From positions 66,199 to 130,198 of the forward strand of contig NZ_LLZN01000063.1 of NCBI RefSeq assembly GCF_001509795.1: a stretch of 64,000 bases of DNA, given 5' to 3'. The stretch comes from Streptomyces sp. NRRL WC-3605 (lineage in GTDB: Bacteria; Actinomycetota; Actinomycetes; Streptomycetales; Streptomycetaceae). Position numbers and translations under genes: made by a program. This document shows positions 46,282 through 54,758 of this stretch, in pieces. The notes beneath the pieces are model-generated. The model was not told where the DNA came from. It saw only the letters and a list, made by a program, of their open reading frames with translations, and did no database searches. Each line of letters begins with the position of its first letter. The first letter of the stretch is position 1.

Positions 46282-47109
46282 GTGACGATGACCGAGGCAC
46301 GGGGGTCGGCCGGCCCGAACGGCGCGACGCACGCCCGGCACGCGCCCGGCACACCCTGCTGGGTGAGCCTGATGGTGCACGCGCCGGACGCCACCCAGGA
46401 GTTCTACGGAGAGCTGTTCGGCTGGGAGTTCCAGCCCGGCCCCCGGCAACTCGGACCCTATGTGCGCGCGCTGCTCGACGGTCGCGAGGTGGCCGGAATC
46501 GGCCAACTGCCGCCCGACCTCCATCTCCCCGTCGCCTGGACGCCATACCTCGCCTCCCGCGACGTCGACGCGACCGCGGAGTCGGTACGGATGTGCGGCG
46601 GTACCGTCGGGGTGGGCCCGCTGGACGCCGGTGAGGCCGGGCGCATGGCGATCTGCTCCGACCCCGCCGGCGCCGTCTTCGGCATCTGGCAGGCCGCCGC
46701 CCACCTCGGCGCGGCCGTCTCCGGCGTGCCCGGCACCCCCGCCTGGAACGAACTGCGGACCTTCGAGTCCGAGAACATCGCCAAGTTCTACGCCACGGTG
46801 TTCGGTTACGAGGAGGAGGTGACCGGCGCCGACGGGCCCGACCACGTCACCCTGAGCGTCGACGGCCGCCCCGTCGCGGACGTCCACGGCGTCGGCACCG
46901 CGCTGCCCCGGGACCGGGGCCCCCACTGGCTGACGTACTTCACCGTGCCGGACACCGACGCGGCGGTCGACCGGGTCGTCGCGCTCGGGGGACGGTCACT
47001 GATCCCGTCCCACGACACCGGGCACGGACGCGTCGCCACGGTGGCCGATCCGGAGGGGGCGCGGTTCGCGCTGGTGGGCAGGGCGAGCGCTCTCAACGAG
47101 GCGTCGTGA
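46282..47109 (+). CDS. two-domain VOC family protein
   Basis: 275 residues with two VOC modules. Module 1: CWVSLMVHAPDATQEFYGEL, FGWEF ... SDPAGAVFGIWQA. Module 2: WNELRTFESENIAKFYATVF, GYE ... VADPEGARFALVG. This matches the Streptomyces hydroxylase/antibiotic-induced VOC proteins of about 260 residues; substrate unknown. Starts GTG 46282 or ATG 46288. It overlaps the 3' end of the convergent truncated MFS gene by 17 bp. Confidence 0.88.
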   Translation: MTMTEARGSAGPNGATHARHAPGTPCWVSLMVHAPDATQEFYGELFGWEFQPGPRQLGPYVRALLDGREVAGIGQLPPDLHLPVAWTPYLASRDVDATAESVRMCGGTVGVGPLDAGEAGRMAICSDPAGAVFGIWQAAAHLGAAVSGVPGTPAWNELRTFESENIAKFYATVFGYEEEVTGADGPDHVTLSVDGRPVADVHGVGTALPRDRGPHWLTYFTVPDTDAAVDRVVALGGRSLIPSHDTGHGRVATVADPEGARFALVGRASALNEAS

Positions 47110-48046
47110 AGCGGGCGTCGAGCCGGTAGCGGGACTGCACCGCGAGGGCCGCCGCCATGAGGAGCGCGGGCAGGAGCGTGAAGCCGAGCAGGATGGCCGT
47201 GTGCGCGCCGCCGGACTGGGTGACCTCCTCGCCGGCCCGCGCGGCCGCGTAGCCGCCGAAGGCGAGGGCCGCCGAGTAGAGATAGGGGCCTGCCGCGGCG
47301 CCCGTCGCCTCCGTCGCCGTCCAGACGCCCGTGTAGGCGCCGGTCCGTTCGGTCTCGCCGCCGACCGCGCGGACGGTGTCCGGGACCATCGAGAACGGGA
47401 AGAGCTGGAGCCCCGCGAAGCACACCCCGAGCACGAGGGTGCACAGGACGGGGACCACCAGTCCGGCCGCCCTCCCCGTGGCGAGACCGAGCGCCCCGGC
47501 GACGAAGAGCCCCTGGCACAGCAGCAGACAGCGCTGCTTGCCCCAGCTCCGGGACAGCCGGAACCACAGGGGTGTGGTGAGCAGGGCGGGCGCGACGAAC
47601 GCGGCCATGAGGACCGTGGTGAAACCGGGCCGGTCCAGCTCGTGGCGGGCGTAGTACGGCAGCCCGGCGAGGACGAGGTGGGTCGTCGTGGAGACGAGGA
47701 GATAGCAGGAGACGAGGACGCGGAAGGGGCGGTTGCCGCGCAGGACGTCCCGCGCCTGGGCGAGGGCCGGGCCGTGCGGGGCCCGTTCCGGGTCCGGCCG
47801 GTCGAGGTCCGGGGCGGGCCGGTCGAGGTCCGGGGCGGGCAGCAGATCGCGGACGCCGCCGATGCCGACGTACTGGAAGACGACGGTGAAGACGCCGAGG
47901 ACGGCGGCCATGGCGACGTACCGGCCGACCGAGTCGCCCTCACCCGCGAGCAGCGGGGCCAGCGCGCCGCCGACGAGGATGCCGACGGTGAGGACCACCA
48001 TCCGGAAGGACAGCACCCGGGTCCGGCCGTGGTAGCCGATCGCCAT
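47093..48046 (-). pseudogene. MFS (MelB/GPH-like) transporter lacking its N-terminal third
   Basis: 317 residues beginning YHGRTRVLSFRMVVLTVGIL, which corresponds to the conserved loop and helix near residue 120-150 of MelB-type transporters (ERTR...R...). Homologues run to about 430 residues; TM1-TM4 are missing. Upstream of 48046 the frame reads through a serine run and no transporter sequence, then enters a lipoprotein gene on the same strand. A tandem 21-bp repeat encodes APDLDRP twice near residue 72-85. Loss of the first helices should abolish transport. Confidence 0.75.
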
Positions 48047-48066
48047 GAGCGAGCTGCTGCTGGATC

Positions 48067-48543
48067 TCAGGAGGTAGGTCTCTCGGTGGCCGCGGTCTCC
48101 TTACCGGACTCCCCGGGCTGATGTGTGAAGACCACGAGATGCCAGGCGCCCTTGTCGCGGGTCACGGTGAAGGTGTCCTGCCAGGCCTCCCCCGCCTTGT
48201 CCATGGCCTTGAGCCGAGCCGAGCCGGTGTCCGGTCCCATGTCGTGCTCGATCCGGACGTCCTCGATCCGCCAGCCTTGGCCGCCCCTCTCCGCGAGGAT
48301 CCGCGCGGCCTCCTGCCTCGACCACTTCTCGTCCTCCACACCCCCGACGGCGATCAGCCGGGAGGCGCTGCGCGAGTTCAGGGCTTCCACATACGCCGCC
48401 ACCGCCTGGCGCGCCCCGTCCGGGGAGGACGAAGAGTCTGGACGGCCGGGCGACTCGCTCGCGTCGTCGCCGGACGCGCAGCCGGAAGCCAGGGTTAGGG
48501 CAGCCAAGGCAACCTGTACAGCGAGAAGATGTCGAAGCTCCAC
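48067..48543 (-). CDS. putative lipoprotein, NTF2/DUF4878-like fold possible
   Basis: 158 residues. The N-terminus has a signal peptide ending LASGC, a lipobox-like site, then a Ser/Asp/Pro linker. The mature domain (ARQAVAAYVEALNSRSASRL, then WRIEDVRIEHDMGP and DTFTVTRDKGAWHLVVF) has the alternating helix and beta-sheet pattern of small NTF2-like lipoproteins. Function unknown. Its stop lies 20 bp from the truncated MFS gene, so the junction of rearranged DNA lies between them. Confidence 0.75.
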   Translation of the reverse strand: MELRHLLAVQVALAALTLASGCASGDDASESPGRPDSSSSPDGARQAVAAYVEALNSRSASRLIAVGGVEDEKWSRQEAARILAERGGQGWRIEDVRIEHDMGPDTGSARLKAMDKAGEAWQDTFTVTRDKGAWHLVVFTHQPGESGKETAATERPTS

Positions 48544-48756
48544 AGCGCACTCCTATGCGGTTCCTGCGAGGAGGATCAGCAGCCTGCCAGATGCGGTGCG
48601 CGTACCACAGACGAGGGGGTCTTCGCACAGCAGGAGGGCAATCACGAGTCTGTGAATCGGTCGCGGCGCTGACGGAAGAAGCCACCGCCCCGCTGCACGG
48701 CGCAGAGGAGTCACGCCTGGTGGCGGCCTTTCCTATGATGTCCGCGTCCGCTCAGC

Positions 48757-49215
48757 TCAGCGGGTCGGCGCCTCTGCGGGGAGCGGATTCTCGCCGCCCC
48801 TTTGCTGCGGGGCGAACTCCCCAGCCGTTCCGCACGCGGCGAGGTCTGTGACAAGGACTCCAACGGCCGCCCGCCAGAGTCGCACCTGGGCGCGGGGCGG
48901 GCCGAGTTCGTCGTGGTGGTACTTGCAAGCGGCACTGAGCCGGTTCCAGAGGGTGTGGGCACGGCGGGCTCGGGCGGGGCCGGCGTAGTGGTGCAGGCAG
49001 AGCAGTTTCGCGCGCATGCTGCGGAGTCCGCCGAGTCCGGCTTCCTCAGCCATGAGGGCCGCGTCGACGGCTGCTTCCAAGGCGATGCGCAGGGCGTAGG
49101 CCGCGCCGCGGTCGCGGCCGGCCGAGGTCAGCGGGCCGTCGCCGTTCGGGCTGCCGGTGAGGAGGTCGTCAGCGGCAGCGAGGAGCACGGCGGCCGCAGT
49201 GGGAGTGGCGGGCAT
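48757..49215 (-). CDS. small all-helical partner of the zinc-hook ATPase
   Basis: 152 residues; ATG 49215 shares a base with the ATPase stop (TGATG), so translation is coupled. It is predicted to be nearly all helix: LRIALEAAVDAALMAEEAGL, LCLHHYAGPARARRAHTLWN, RLSAACKYHHDELGPPRAQV and LWRAAVGVLVTDL. The LWxxLSxAxxxHxxEL-P pattern recurs in Streptomyces proteins next to large ATPases and recalls HEPN-type helical bundles, but the RX4-6H ribonuclease motif is not clear (HH/YHH clusters only). I call it unknown, probably a toxin-, sensor- or adaptor-like partner of the ATPase. Confidence 0.65.
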   Translation of the reverse strand: MPATPTAAAVLLAAADDLLTGSPNGDGPLTSAGRDRGAAYALRIALEAAVDAALMAEEAGLGGLRSMRAKLLCLHHYAGPARARRAHTLWNRLSAACKYHHDELGPPRAQVRLWRAAVGVLVTDLAACGTAGEFAPQQRGGENPLPAEAPTR

Positions 49216-51659
49216 CAGGCGTTCGCCTCCGGCTTGCGGATCTTGTTGGCGAGGTCCTCGACCTTCCTCACGAAGGCGACCGGATCCGGCGGGAGGAATC
49301 CGCCGGGGTGGGCGCCCTGCTGGCACTGGTGGATCAGCACCGTGCTCTCACGGCCGTACAAGGAGCGGAGACTGTCCTTGACCTTCTCGTCGGGATGGAC
49401 GGAGCCGTCGTCGAAGAGGGCGAACGACGCGAGGGGGAGGAGCCGTTCGGTCATGTCGATGGCGGCCTGGAGGTCTTCGGCGGGGAGGCCGGTGCGGTTG
49501 CGGCGGAGCCAGGCCGCCTCGACGATCGCCGTCGCCAGCGCCTCGCGGCACAGGGACGGCAGGACGTGACGCAGGGCCGTCTCGGAGCAGTTCTCGGTCC
49601 TGGCGAGGGCCATGGCGTTGTCGACGGCCTCCTTGACCGGGTCGGTGTCGCAGGTGACGTGCACCTTGGACTTCTCGCCGCGCTCCACCTTGAGCACGGT
49701 CACCGGCAGGCCCTGGCTGCGGAAGGCGTGCGGGAGGCGGGTGTCGTGGGTGAAGACGACGACCTGCCGGTCGCGGCCGAGTTCGTCGAGCACCTGGGCC
49801 AGGCCGTCGACCTTCGCCGGGTCCATGGACTGCACGGGGTCGTCGATGACGACGAAGCCGAAGGGGCTGTCGGCCGTCGCGGCGCGGGGCAGGAACAGGG
49901 AGAGGGCGAGCGAGTGCAGTTCGCCCTGGCTCATGACGCCCAGGGCAGAGGCCTCGGTGTCGTCGACGGTGACGTCCATGACCAGCTTGCGGACGGTGGC
50001 CTTCTCGCTGCCGTGCAGGCCGACGCGGGTCAGGTCGACGCTGCTCTGCTGGCGCAGCTTCTCCCAGATCCGCTGCGTGTGACCGGCGAAGGCGTCGACA
50101 CGCAGGTCGCGGACCTCGGTCGTGAGCTTCTTGATCCAGTTGAGGGCGGCGTTGACCTCCGTCCGGCGGGGCCCTGCGGCCTCGGCCTCCCGGGAGAGGT
50201 TCGTCCACTCGGCGAGCAGGCCGACGACGGCGTGCCAGCGTTCGTCCATGGCCGCCAGTTCCTCGCGCGCCGCTCCGGCCACGATCGCGCACGCGTCCGT
50301 CAGCGTCACCGCCGCCTTCAGGGCGCTCTCGGCGAGTACGGCGGGGTCGGTGATCCACCGGCAGTCGCCCCAGGCCTGCCACGGTTCGGCGAGCGCGGCC
50401 GGGATCTCCGGGGGCGGGTTGATCAGGTCGTGCAGTTCGCGCGTCGCGGTCCGCAGACGGGCTTCGGCCTCGCGTACGGCCTCGGCCTCGCGCAGGAGCG
50501 CGGCGATCTGCGCCTCGGCGCGCGCGGCCCACTCCCGGTCCAGTACCTGTTCCGTGCCGCAGACCGGGCAGGCCGTGTCGTCGGCGTGGCGGTCGCTGTG
50601 CCGGAGGGCGGCCTGGAGCAGTGCGGCCCTGCTGTGGGCGTCGGCGGCGGCGGTGCCCTTCAGGTCGTCGACGTCGGCGACGGCGTTCCGCAGCGCGTCG
50701 ACGGCGGCGCCGACCCGGTCCAGGTCAGGACTCTCGGTCTCGGCGGCGGCCTCCAGACGGGCCTCCCGCAGCCGCCCCTCGTCGGCCGTGGGCGCGCCGG
50801 CGACCAGCGCGTCGAGCACGGCGTGATCGGGTCCGTCCTTCTCCTCCATCGCCACCAGCGCCTTGAGCGCCCGGTCGTCGTGCCCGACCTCCTCCAGGGC
50901 CGCGTGCAGGTGCGGCTTCCTGTCCTTCGCAGCGTTGACGGCGGCGTCGAGTTCCTTGTTCGCGGCCGTCAGCCGTCGCGCGGCGGCGTTGAGGTCGTCG
51001 AGGCCGAGGATCGCGGCGATGTTGTCGTACATCTCGGACGGCTTGCCGTTGATCAGGTTGTCCAGGTCGGCGTAGGAGAGGAAGGGCCGGTGGGCGCGGG
51101 TCGCCCGCTCCCAGCCGGTCTCCTCCAGCGGCACGGTGCCGTGTCCCGGCCGCCTGAGCACGGCCTCGGAGTCGGTGAAGGCGTCGCCGGTCCAGGTGCG
51201 GGTGAGGGTGCTCGGCGACGGGTCGCCCTCGACGGTCAGCCTGGCCTCGACGACGGTCCGCTCGCCCTGGTGCAGGTTGCGCCAGCGGACGGCATGACTC
51301 GGGTGCTGGCCGGCGCAGTGGGCGTTGGTGCCGGTGAACAGGGTCTCGATCGCCTCGGCGATGCTCGACTTGCCGGAGCCGTTGCGTCCCACGACGAGGG
51401 TCACGCCGGGCTTGGGCTTCAGCTTGAGCAGTGCCTTGGAGCCGACGCCGCGGAAGCCGGTGACCGCGATGTTCCCCAAGTAGACGGGGCCCGCGGAGGG
51501 CCGGGGTCCGCCTTCGGCGTCCTCGGGGTGGCCGAGCGCCCCGCGGACGAGGGCCTTCACCGGAGCGGACAGCTTGCGGTCGCCGGCCAGGCGGGCCTCG
51601 ACGAGTCCAGGCAAGGGCAGTGCTCTGTCGGGGGTCGGATCGGTCGTCGCGTCGTCCAT
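49215..51659 (-). CDS. Rad50/RloC-like ABC ATPase with zinc-hook motif
   Basis: 814 residues from ATG 51659 (GGGAG ribosome site). Walker A GRNGSGKS (91-98), a coiled-coil-rich middle with a zinc-hook CPVC (364-367), ABC signature MSQGE (576-580), Walker B GFVVIDDP (601-608), D-loop SMDPAK and H-loop FTHD. The 175-residue tail is helical. The domain order is that of Rad50/SbcC-like AAA_13/AAA_23 proteins, which include RloC/PrrC anticodon nucleases encoded near type I RM loci; I cannot identify the ACNase triad in the tail. It is coupled to a small helical protein gene. A palindrome 131 bp upstream is shared with the RM operon. Confidence 0.85.
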   Translation of the reverse strand: MDDATTDPTPDRALPLPGLVEARLAGDRKLSAPVKALVRGALGHPEDAEGGPRPSAGPVYLGNIAVTGFRGVGSKALLKLKPKPGVTLVVGRNGSGKSSIAEAIETLFTGTNAHCAGQHPSHAVRWRNLHQGERTVVEARLTVEGDPSPSTLTRTWTGDAFTDSEAVLRRPGHGTVPLEETGWERATRAHRPFLSYADLDNLINGKPSEMYDNIAAILGLDDLNAAARRLTAANKELDAAVNAAKDRKPHLHAALEEVGHDDRALKALVAMEEKDGPDHAVLDALVAGAPTADEGRLREARLEAAAETESPDLDRVGAAVDALRNAVADVDDLKGTAAADAHSRAALLQAALRHSDRHADDTACPVCGTEQVLDREWAARAEAQIAALLREAEAVREAEARLRTATRELHDLINPPPEIPAALAEPWQAWGDCRWITDPAVLAESALKAAVTLTDACAIVAGAAREELAAMDERWHAVVGLLAEWTNLSREAEAAGPRRTEVNAALNWIKKLTTEVRDLRVDAFAGHTQRIWEKLRQQSSVDLTRVGLHGSEKATVRKLVMDVTVDDTEASALGVMSQGELHSLALSLFLPRAATADSPFGFVVIDDPVQSMDPAKVDGLAQVLDELGRDRQVVVFTHDTRLPHAFRSQGLPVTVLKVERGEKSKVHVTCDTDPVKEAVDNAMALARTENCSETALRHVLPSLCREALATAIVEAAWLRRNRTGLPAEDLQAAIDMTERLLPLASFALFDDGSVHPDEKVKDSLRSLYGRESTVLIHQCQQGAHPGGFLPPDPVAFVRKVEDLANKIRKPEANA

Positions 51660-51790
51660 GGTGTCTCCCGTGATGCCCGTCGAAGAGGGAAAGGGGCGAG
51701 CACCGACAGGCACCGGAGCGGCCGAACCGTTGGGCACCTGTCGACGGACGGGACCGTAGGCGTAGGTGGGATGCGTGCGGTTTCTCCTTT

Positions 51791-51810
51791 CTGATAACGA
51801 CGGTTATCAG
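51791..51810. promoter_or_regulatory. palindromic operator candidate upstream of the zinc-hook ATPase operon
   Basis: CTGATAAC-GACG-GTTATCAG, a perfect 8-bp inverted repeat with 4-bp spacer, lies 131 bp before the ATPase start. It is 16/20 identical to the palindrome at 63135-63154, all differences being at positions 8-11. AT-rich in a GC-rich context. Confidence 0.65.
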
Positions 51811-51875
51811 GTAAGTCGATGACAAGGGAGTGATCATTCGGGGCGAGGAGCGCGCCGGTTCGCCCGCCTCGGTGA

Positions 51876-52490
51876 TCAGTTGCTTTGCCTCCTCGCCTCA
51901 CCGACCCGTCTGGCCGACTCGGCGTCCGGCGTGGCCTGCTCGCGCAGATCGGGGTGGTAGCCGTTCCCCTCCCGCAAGGCGGTGCGTACCTGCTCGTACT
52001 CCGCCCAGACGGTCTTGCCCGGGCCGTCCGGGCGTGGGTGCCAGTCCCAGCGGGTCGCGAGTTGCGACACGAGGAGCAGTCCGCGGCCGGTCTCCTCGAC
52101 GCCGGCTGCACCTTCCGGGATGGCCGGGCGGCGCGGGTGGCGTTCGGTGCGGGTGTCGGTGACCTCGACGCGCACGGTGCGGCCGTCGGGGGTCGCGTGG
52201 AGACGGAGGTGGAAGTCCCGGCCGGGGACGTGGCCGTGGCTCACGGCGTTCGCGGTCAACTCGGCGACGATCAGCACGATCGCGTCATGCGGGTCGGTGC
52301 CGTACGGGATGCCCCACGCATCCAGGCGGACGGCCGCGAGGCGGCGGGCGAGACGGGCTCCGCGCGGTGTGGAGGTGAAGCGCATCTCGAAGGCGGGGCC
52401 CGGTGGCGAGGACGCCTTCAAAGGGGCACTGGGGGTGGTTTGTTGGGTGGTGTCAGTGGGATTGAGGGGTTTCGTCGTCACGCCTCTCAC
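51876..52490 (-). CDS. HATPase anti-sigma-type regulator (WhiJ-cluster type)
   Basis: 204 residues. A GHKL ATPase with AIVLIVAELTANAVSHGHVP (N box), VRVEVTDTRTERHP (G1-like, lacking the usual G-x-G run), GRGLLLVSQLATRWDWHPRP (G2) and GKTVWAEYE. It diverges from an XRE-DUF5753 gene followed by a DUF397 gene. This trio is the WhiJ-like cluster found many times in Streptomyces genomes, which act on development and stress responses. Starts GTG 52490 or 52481. Confidence 0.85.
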   Translation of the reverse strand: MRGVTTKPLNPTDTTQQTTPSAPLKASSPPGPAFEMRFTSTPRGARLARRLAAVRLDAWGIPYGTDPHDAIVLIVAELTANAVSHGHVPGRDFHLRLHATPDGRTVRVEVTDTRTERHPRRPAIPEGAAGVEETGRGLLLVSQLATRWDWHPRPDGPGKTVWAEYEQVRTALREGNGYHPDLREQATPDAESARRVGEARRQSN

Positions 52491-52631
52491 GGTCCCGTCG
52501 GTCGCGTAGCGTGACCAGCGGTGACGCAGCGACAGGGGCCGGCTGTACCCGTGTTGTACGCGCCTGTCGGCGCTGCGCGCCGTGACGGCGTCCCTTGCGG
52601 GGGCGTTGAGCGAGAGAAGGCGGTGGTGGAC

Positions 52632-53573
52632 ATGGCGGAGCGCACGGGTGCGGAGACCGGGGCCGAGGCGGTTACCGGAGAGCGTGGGAACGGCGACGGC
52701 GCGGGGGCGACGGTCGTGAGTCTCGGGGACGGCTGGGAGAACGACGGCGGGGCCGGGCGCCGGCCGGAGGACGAGGCCGGGCGGGGAATCGTGGTCGCGT
52801 TCGGGCAGACCATGAAGACGCTGAGGGTGCGGGAAGGGTTGGAGCGCGAGGAGTTCGGGCGGCGGCTCGGGTACTCGGCGTCCACCATCGCGTCGTTCGA
52901 GCAGGGGCGGAGGATTCCGACACCGAGGACGATCGAACTGGCGGATGAGGTGCTGGGGGCGGGCGGGTTGCTGTGCCTGTGGAAGGAGCAGGTGGAGCGG
53001 GCGCAGTATCCGGTGTTCTTTCAGGGGATGGCGGTGCTGGAGAAGGAGTGCCTTGAGCTACTCATGTACGACACTCATGTCGTCAACGGGCTGCTCCAGA
53101 CCGAGGAGTACATGAGGGCGCTGCTCGCGATGCGGCGTCCGCCCCTGGACTCGGAAACGGTCGAGCAGCGGGTGACAGCTCGGCTGGCCCGACAGGACAT
53201 CTTCGACCGCAAGTCGGCCCCGCTGCTGAGCTTCGTAGTGAACGAGGCGGTTCTGCGTCATCGGTACGGTGGCACGGACGTGCTGCGGGGACAGTTGGAG
53301 TTCATTCTCCTCGCCGGTCAGAAGCAGAACGTCGAGATCCAGGTCATGCCGACCGAGTGTGAGGAGAACGCAGGCGTGAACGGCCCGTTCACGGTTGTCA
53401 CCAGGAAGGACGGCAAGAAGTTCGTCTACACGGAGACGCACACGACCAGCTCCCTTGAGACCGACCCGGAACAGACGGCTCTCGCGGCTGCACGCTATGG
53501 GATTATCCGATCACAGGCTCTCAGTCCGAGAGAGTCAACGAAGTTCATCGAAGGGTTGCTGGGAGCGCTATGA
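52632..53573 (+). CDS. XRE-family HTH regulator with DUF5753 (WhiJ-like)
   Basis: 313 residues from ATG 52632; an upstream start at 52521 adds 37 codons of low-complexity sequence. The HTH is at about residues 60-115 (FGQTMKTLRVREGLEREEFG, then RRLGYSASTIASFEQGRRIP); DUF5753 follows (LLQTEEYMRALLAMRRPPLD ... VEIQVMPTECEENAG). The ATGA overlap with a DUF397 gene is typical. WhiJ-like proteins are thought to be antagonised by their small DUF397 partner. Confidence 0.9.
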   Translation: MAERTGAETGAEAVTGERGNGDGAGATVVSLGDGWENDGGAGRRPEDEAGRGIVVAFGQTMKTLRVREGLEREEFGRRLGYSASTIASFEQGRRIPTPRTIELADEVLGAGGLLCLWKEQVERAQYPVFFQGMAVLEKECLELLMYDTHVVNGLLQTEEYMRALLAMRRPPLDSETVEQRVTARLARQDIFDRKSAPLLSFVVNEAVLRHRYGGTDVLRGQLEFILLAGQKQNVEIQVMPTECEENAGVNGPFTVVTRKDGKKFVYTETHTTSSLETDPEQTALAAARYGIIRSQALSPRESTKFIEGLLGAL

Positions 53574-53785
53574 ACAACGCTGAGTCCTCGACCATCGCCT
53601 CGGACCTCGCCTGGTTCAAGAGCAGCTACAGCGGAACCGAAGGCGGCCAGTGTGTAGAGGTCGCGACTGCTGCGGCAGTTGTGCACGTCCGTGACTCGAA
53701 GGTTGACTCCGGTCCCCTGCTCACCGTCTCCCGTGAGGCATGGGCAGGCCTTATCGAGTTGACTTCGTCGGAACGGCGCGTCTGA
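53570..53785 (+). CDS. DUF397 small acidic protein
   Basis: 71 residues: LAWFKSSYSGTEGGQCVEVA, then VHVRDSKVDSGPLLTVSREA and W. This is the standard DUF397 sequence, the partner of WhiJ-type XRE-DUF5753 proteins. ATG 53570 is inside the upstream gene's stop (4-bp overlap). A strong hairpin 13 bp after the stop ends the transcript. Confidence 0.93.
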   Translation: MNNAESSTIASDLAWFKSSYSGTEGGQCVEVATAAAVVHVRDSKVDSGPLLTVSREAWAGLIELTSSERRV

Positions 53786-53797
53786 CGTTGGACCGCT

Positions 53798-53837
53798 GCT
53801 GACGCATCCGGGCTCACGATGGCCCGTATGCGTCAGC
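53798..53837. terminator. bidirectional terminator hairpin
   Basis: Arms GCTGACGCATCCGGGC (53798-53813) and GCCCGTATGCGTCAGC (53822-53837) pair at 15 of 16 positions with an 8-base loop, between the convergent DUF397 and EcsC-like genes. Confidence 0.85.
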
Positions 53838-53849
53838 GGAGGGAATTGC

Positions 53850-54683
53850 CTACTTTGAGGCAGCGTCGTCCCCGTCGGACCGTTCGACGTAGTCCGTGGC
53901 GGAGGGCTCACGCTCCAGCACGACCTCGACAGACTCGACCCGCACCGTGGGCTTCGTCATGTCCAGCTCGGCGAGGTGGTTCTTCAGCTTCTTCGCCATG
54001 GGTCGGAAGGTCGCGAACGTGAGCCCACCGGAAACGACAGCCCCGACGACGGGGACCGCCTTGGAGACGGTCCTTGCGAAGGTCTGCTTCGTCATCTCCT
54101 TACCGAGGTGACCGGCGATCTTCTTCACGAGGGGGTAGATGAACCCCTTCGTGAGCGCCTTCTGCGGCAGCTTCTTTGCGACCTCCTTCGACATCGCCTC
54201 CGCGGCCTTCGTGACAGCAGTAGTCGCCGAATGGGTACCGAACATCACGCCGACGAAGAGCGTGAGCACTCCCTCGGTCGCGTCGTCCATGTCGTCGCCG
54301 GAGAACAGGTCGGGCCAACTGTAGAGGTAGGCGAGCTTCTGCGAGATGCGCAGCATGTGCCCCATGTACTGCGCCAGGTCGGCAGGGACGGTGGCGGGAA
54401 GGAAGAGCAGGCCGGGCAGTCCGGCTGCCGCGGAAGCGGCGCTGACCTTGGCGGTCTCGTACTTGATGGAGTCGTTGGCCGCCTTCTCCAGGATGTCGAG
54501 GGGGATACCCGCCGCCGCCGGGGTCTCTTCGATCGCTTGCTTGATCTGCTCTTCGGAGCAGTGACGGGACAGCGCCTTCCGAAGGTACGTCTCCCTGTTG
54601 ATACGCACACCCGGAAGTTTCGCCGCAGCGACCAGCACCGTGGAGAAATGCGACCCCGGGTCTTCCATCTCTTTGCCCGCCAT
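53850..54683 (-). CDS. EcsC-like protein, last gene of the type I RM operon
   Basis: 277 residues. LPGLLFLPATVPADLAQYMG followed by HMLRISQKLAYLYSWPDLFS matches the helical core of EcsC family proteins, as does the late hydrophobic glycine-rich VPVVGAVVSGGLTFATFRPM. The tail is acidic and charged. EcsC proteins are poorly understood, membrane-associated, and sometimes encoded with secretion or stress genes. The gene begins 75 bp after the hsdR stop on the same strand without a visible terminator, so it is probably co-transcribed with hsdMSR. A role as RM accessory or membrane effector is speculative. Confidence 0.65.
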   Translation of the reverse strand: MAGKEMEDPGSHFSTVLVAAAKLPGVRINRETYLRKALSRHCSEEQIKQAIEETPAAAGIPLDILEKAANDSIKYETAKVSAASAAAGLPGLLFLPATVPADLAQYMGHMLRISQKLAYLYSWPDLFSGDDMDDATEGVLTLFVGVMFGTHSATTAVTKAAEAMSKEVAKKLPQKALTKGFIYPLVKKIAGHLGKEMTKQTFARTVSKAVPVVGAVVSGGLTFATFRPMAKKLKNHLAELDMTKPTVRVESVEVVLEREPSATDYVERSDGDDAASK

Positions 54684-54758
54684 GAAGTAAACCTGACCTT
54701 CCGGGAGGAGCTACCTCCCTGTATGTCTCCAGAATTTCGGTGAGTCGGTGAGGACAGC

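Noticed and set aside
49215..51659. Assignment of the ATPase as a true RloC anticodon nuclease
   Set aside because: The zinc hook and ATPase fit, but I could not identify the PrrC/RloC nuclease triad in the C-terminal 175 residues, so I kept the broader name.
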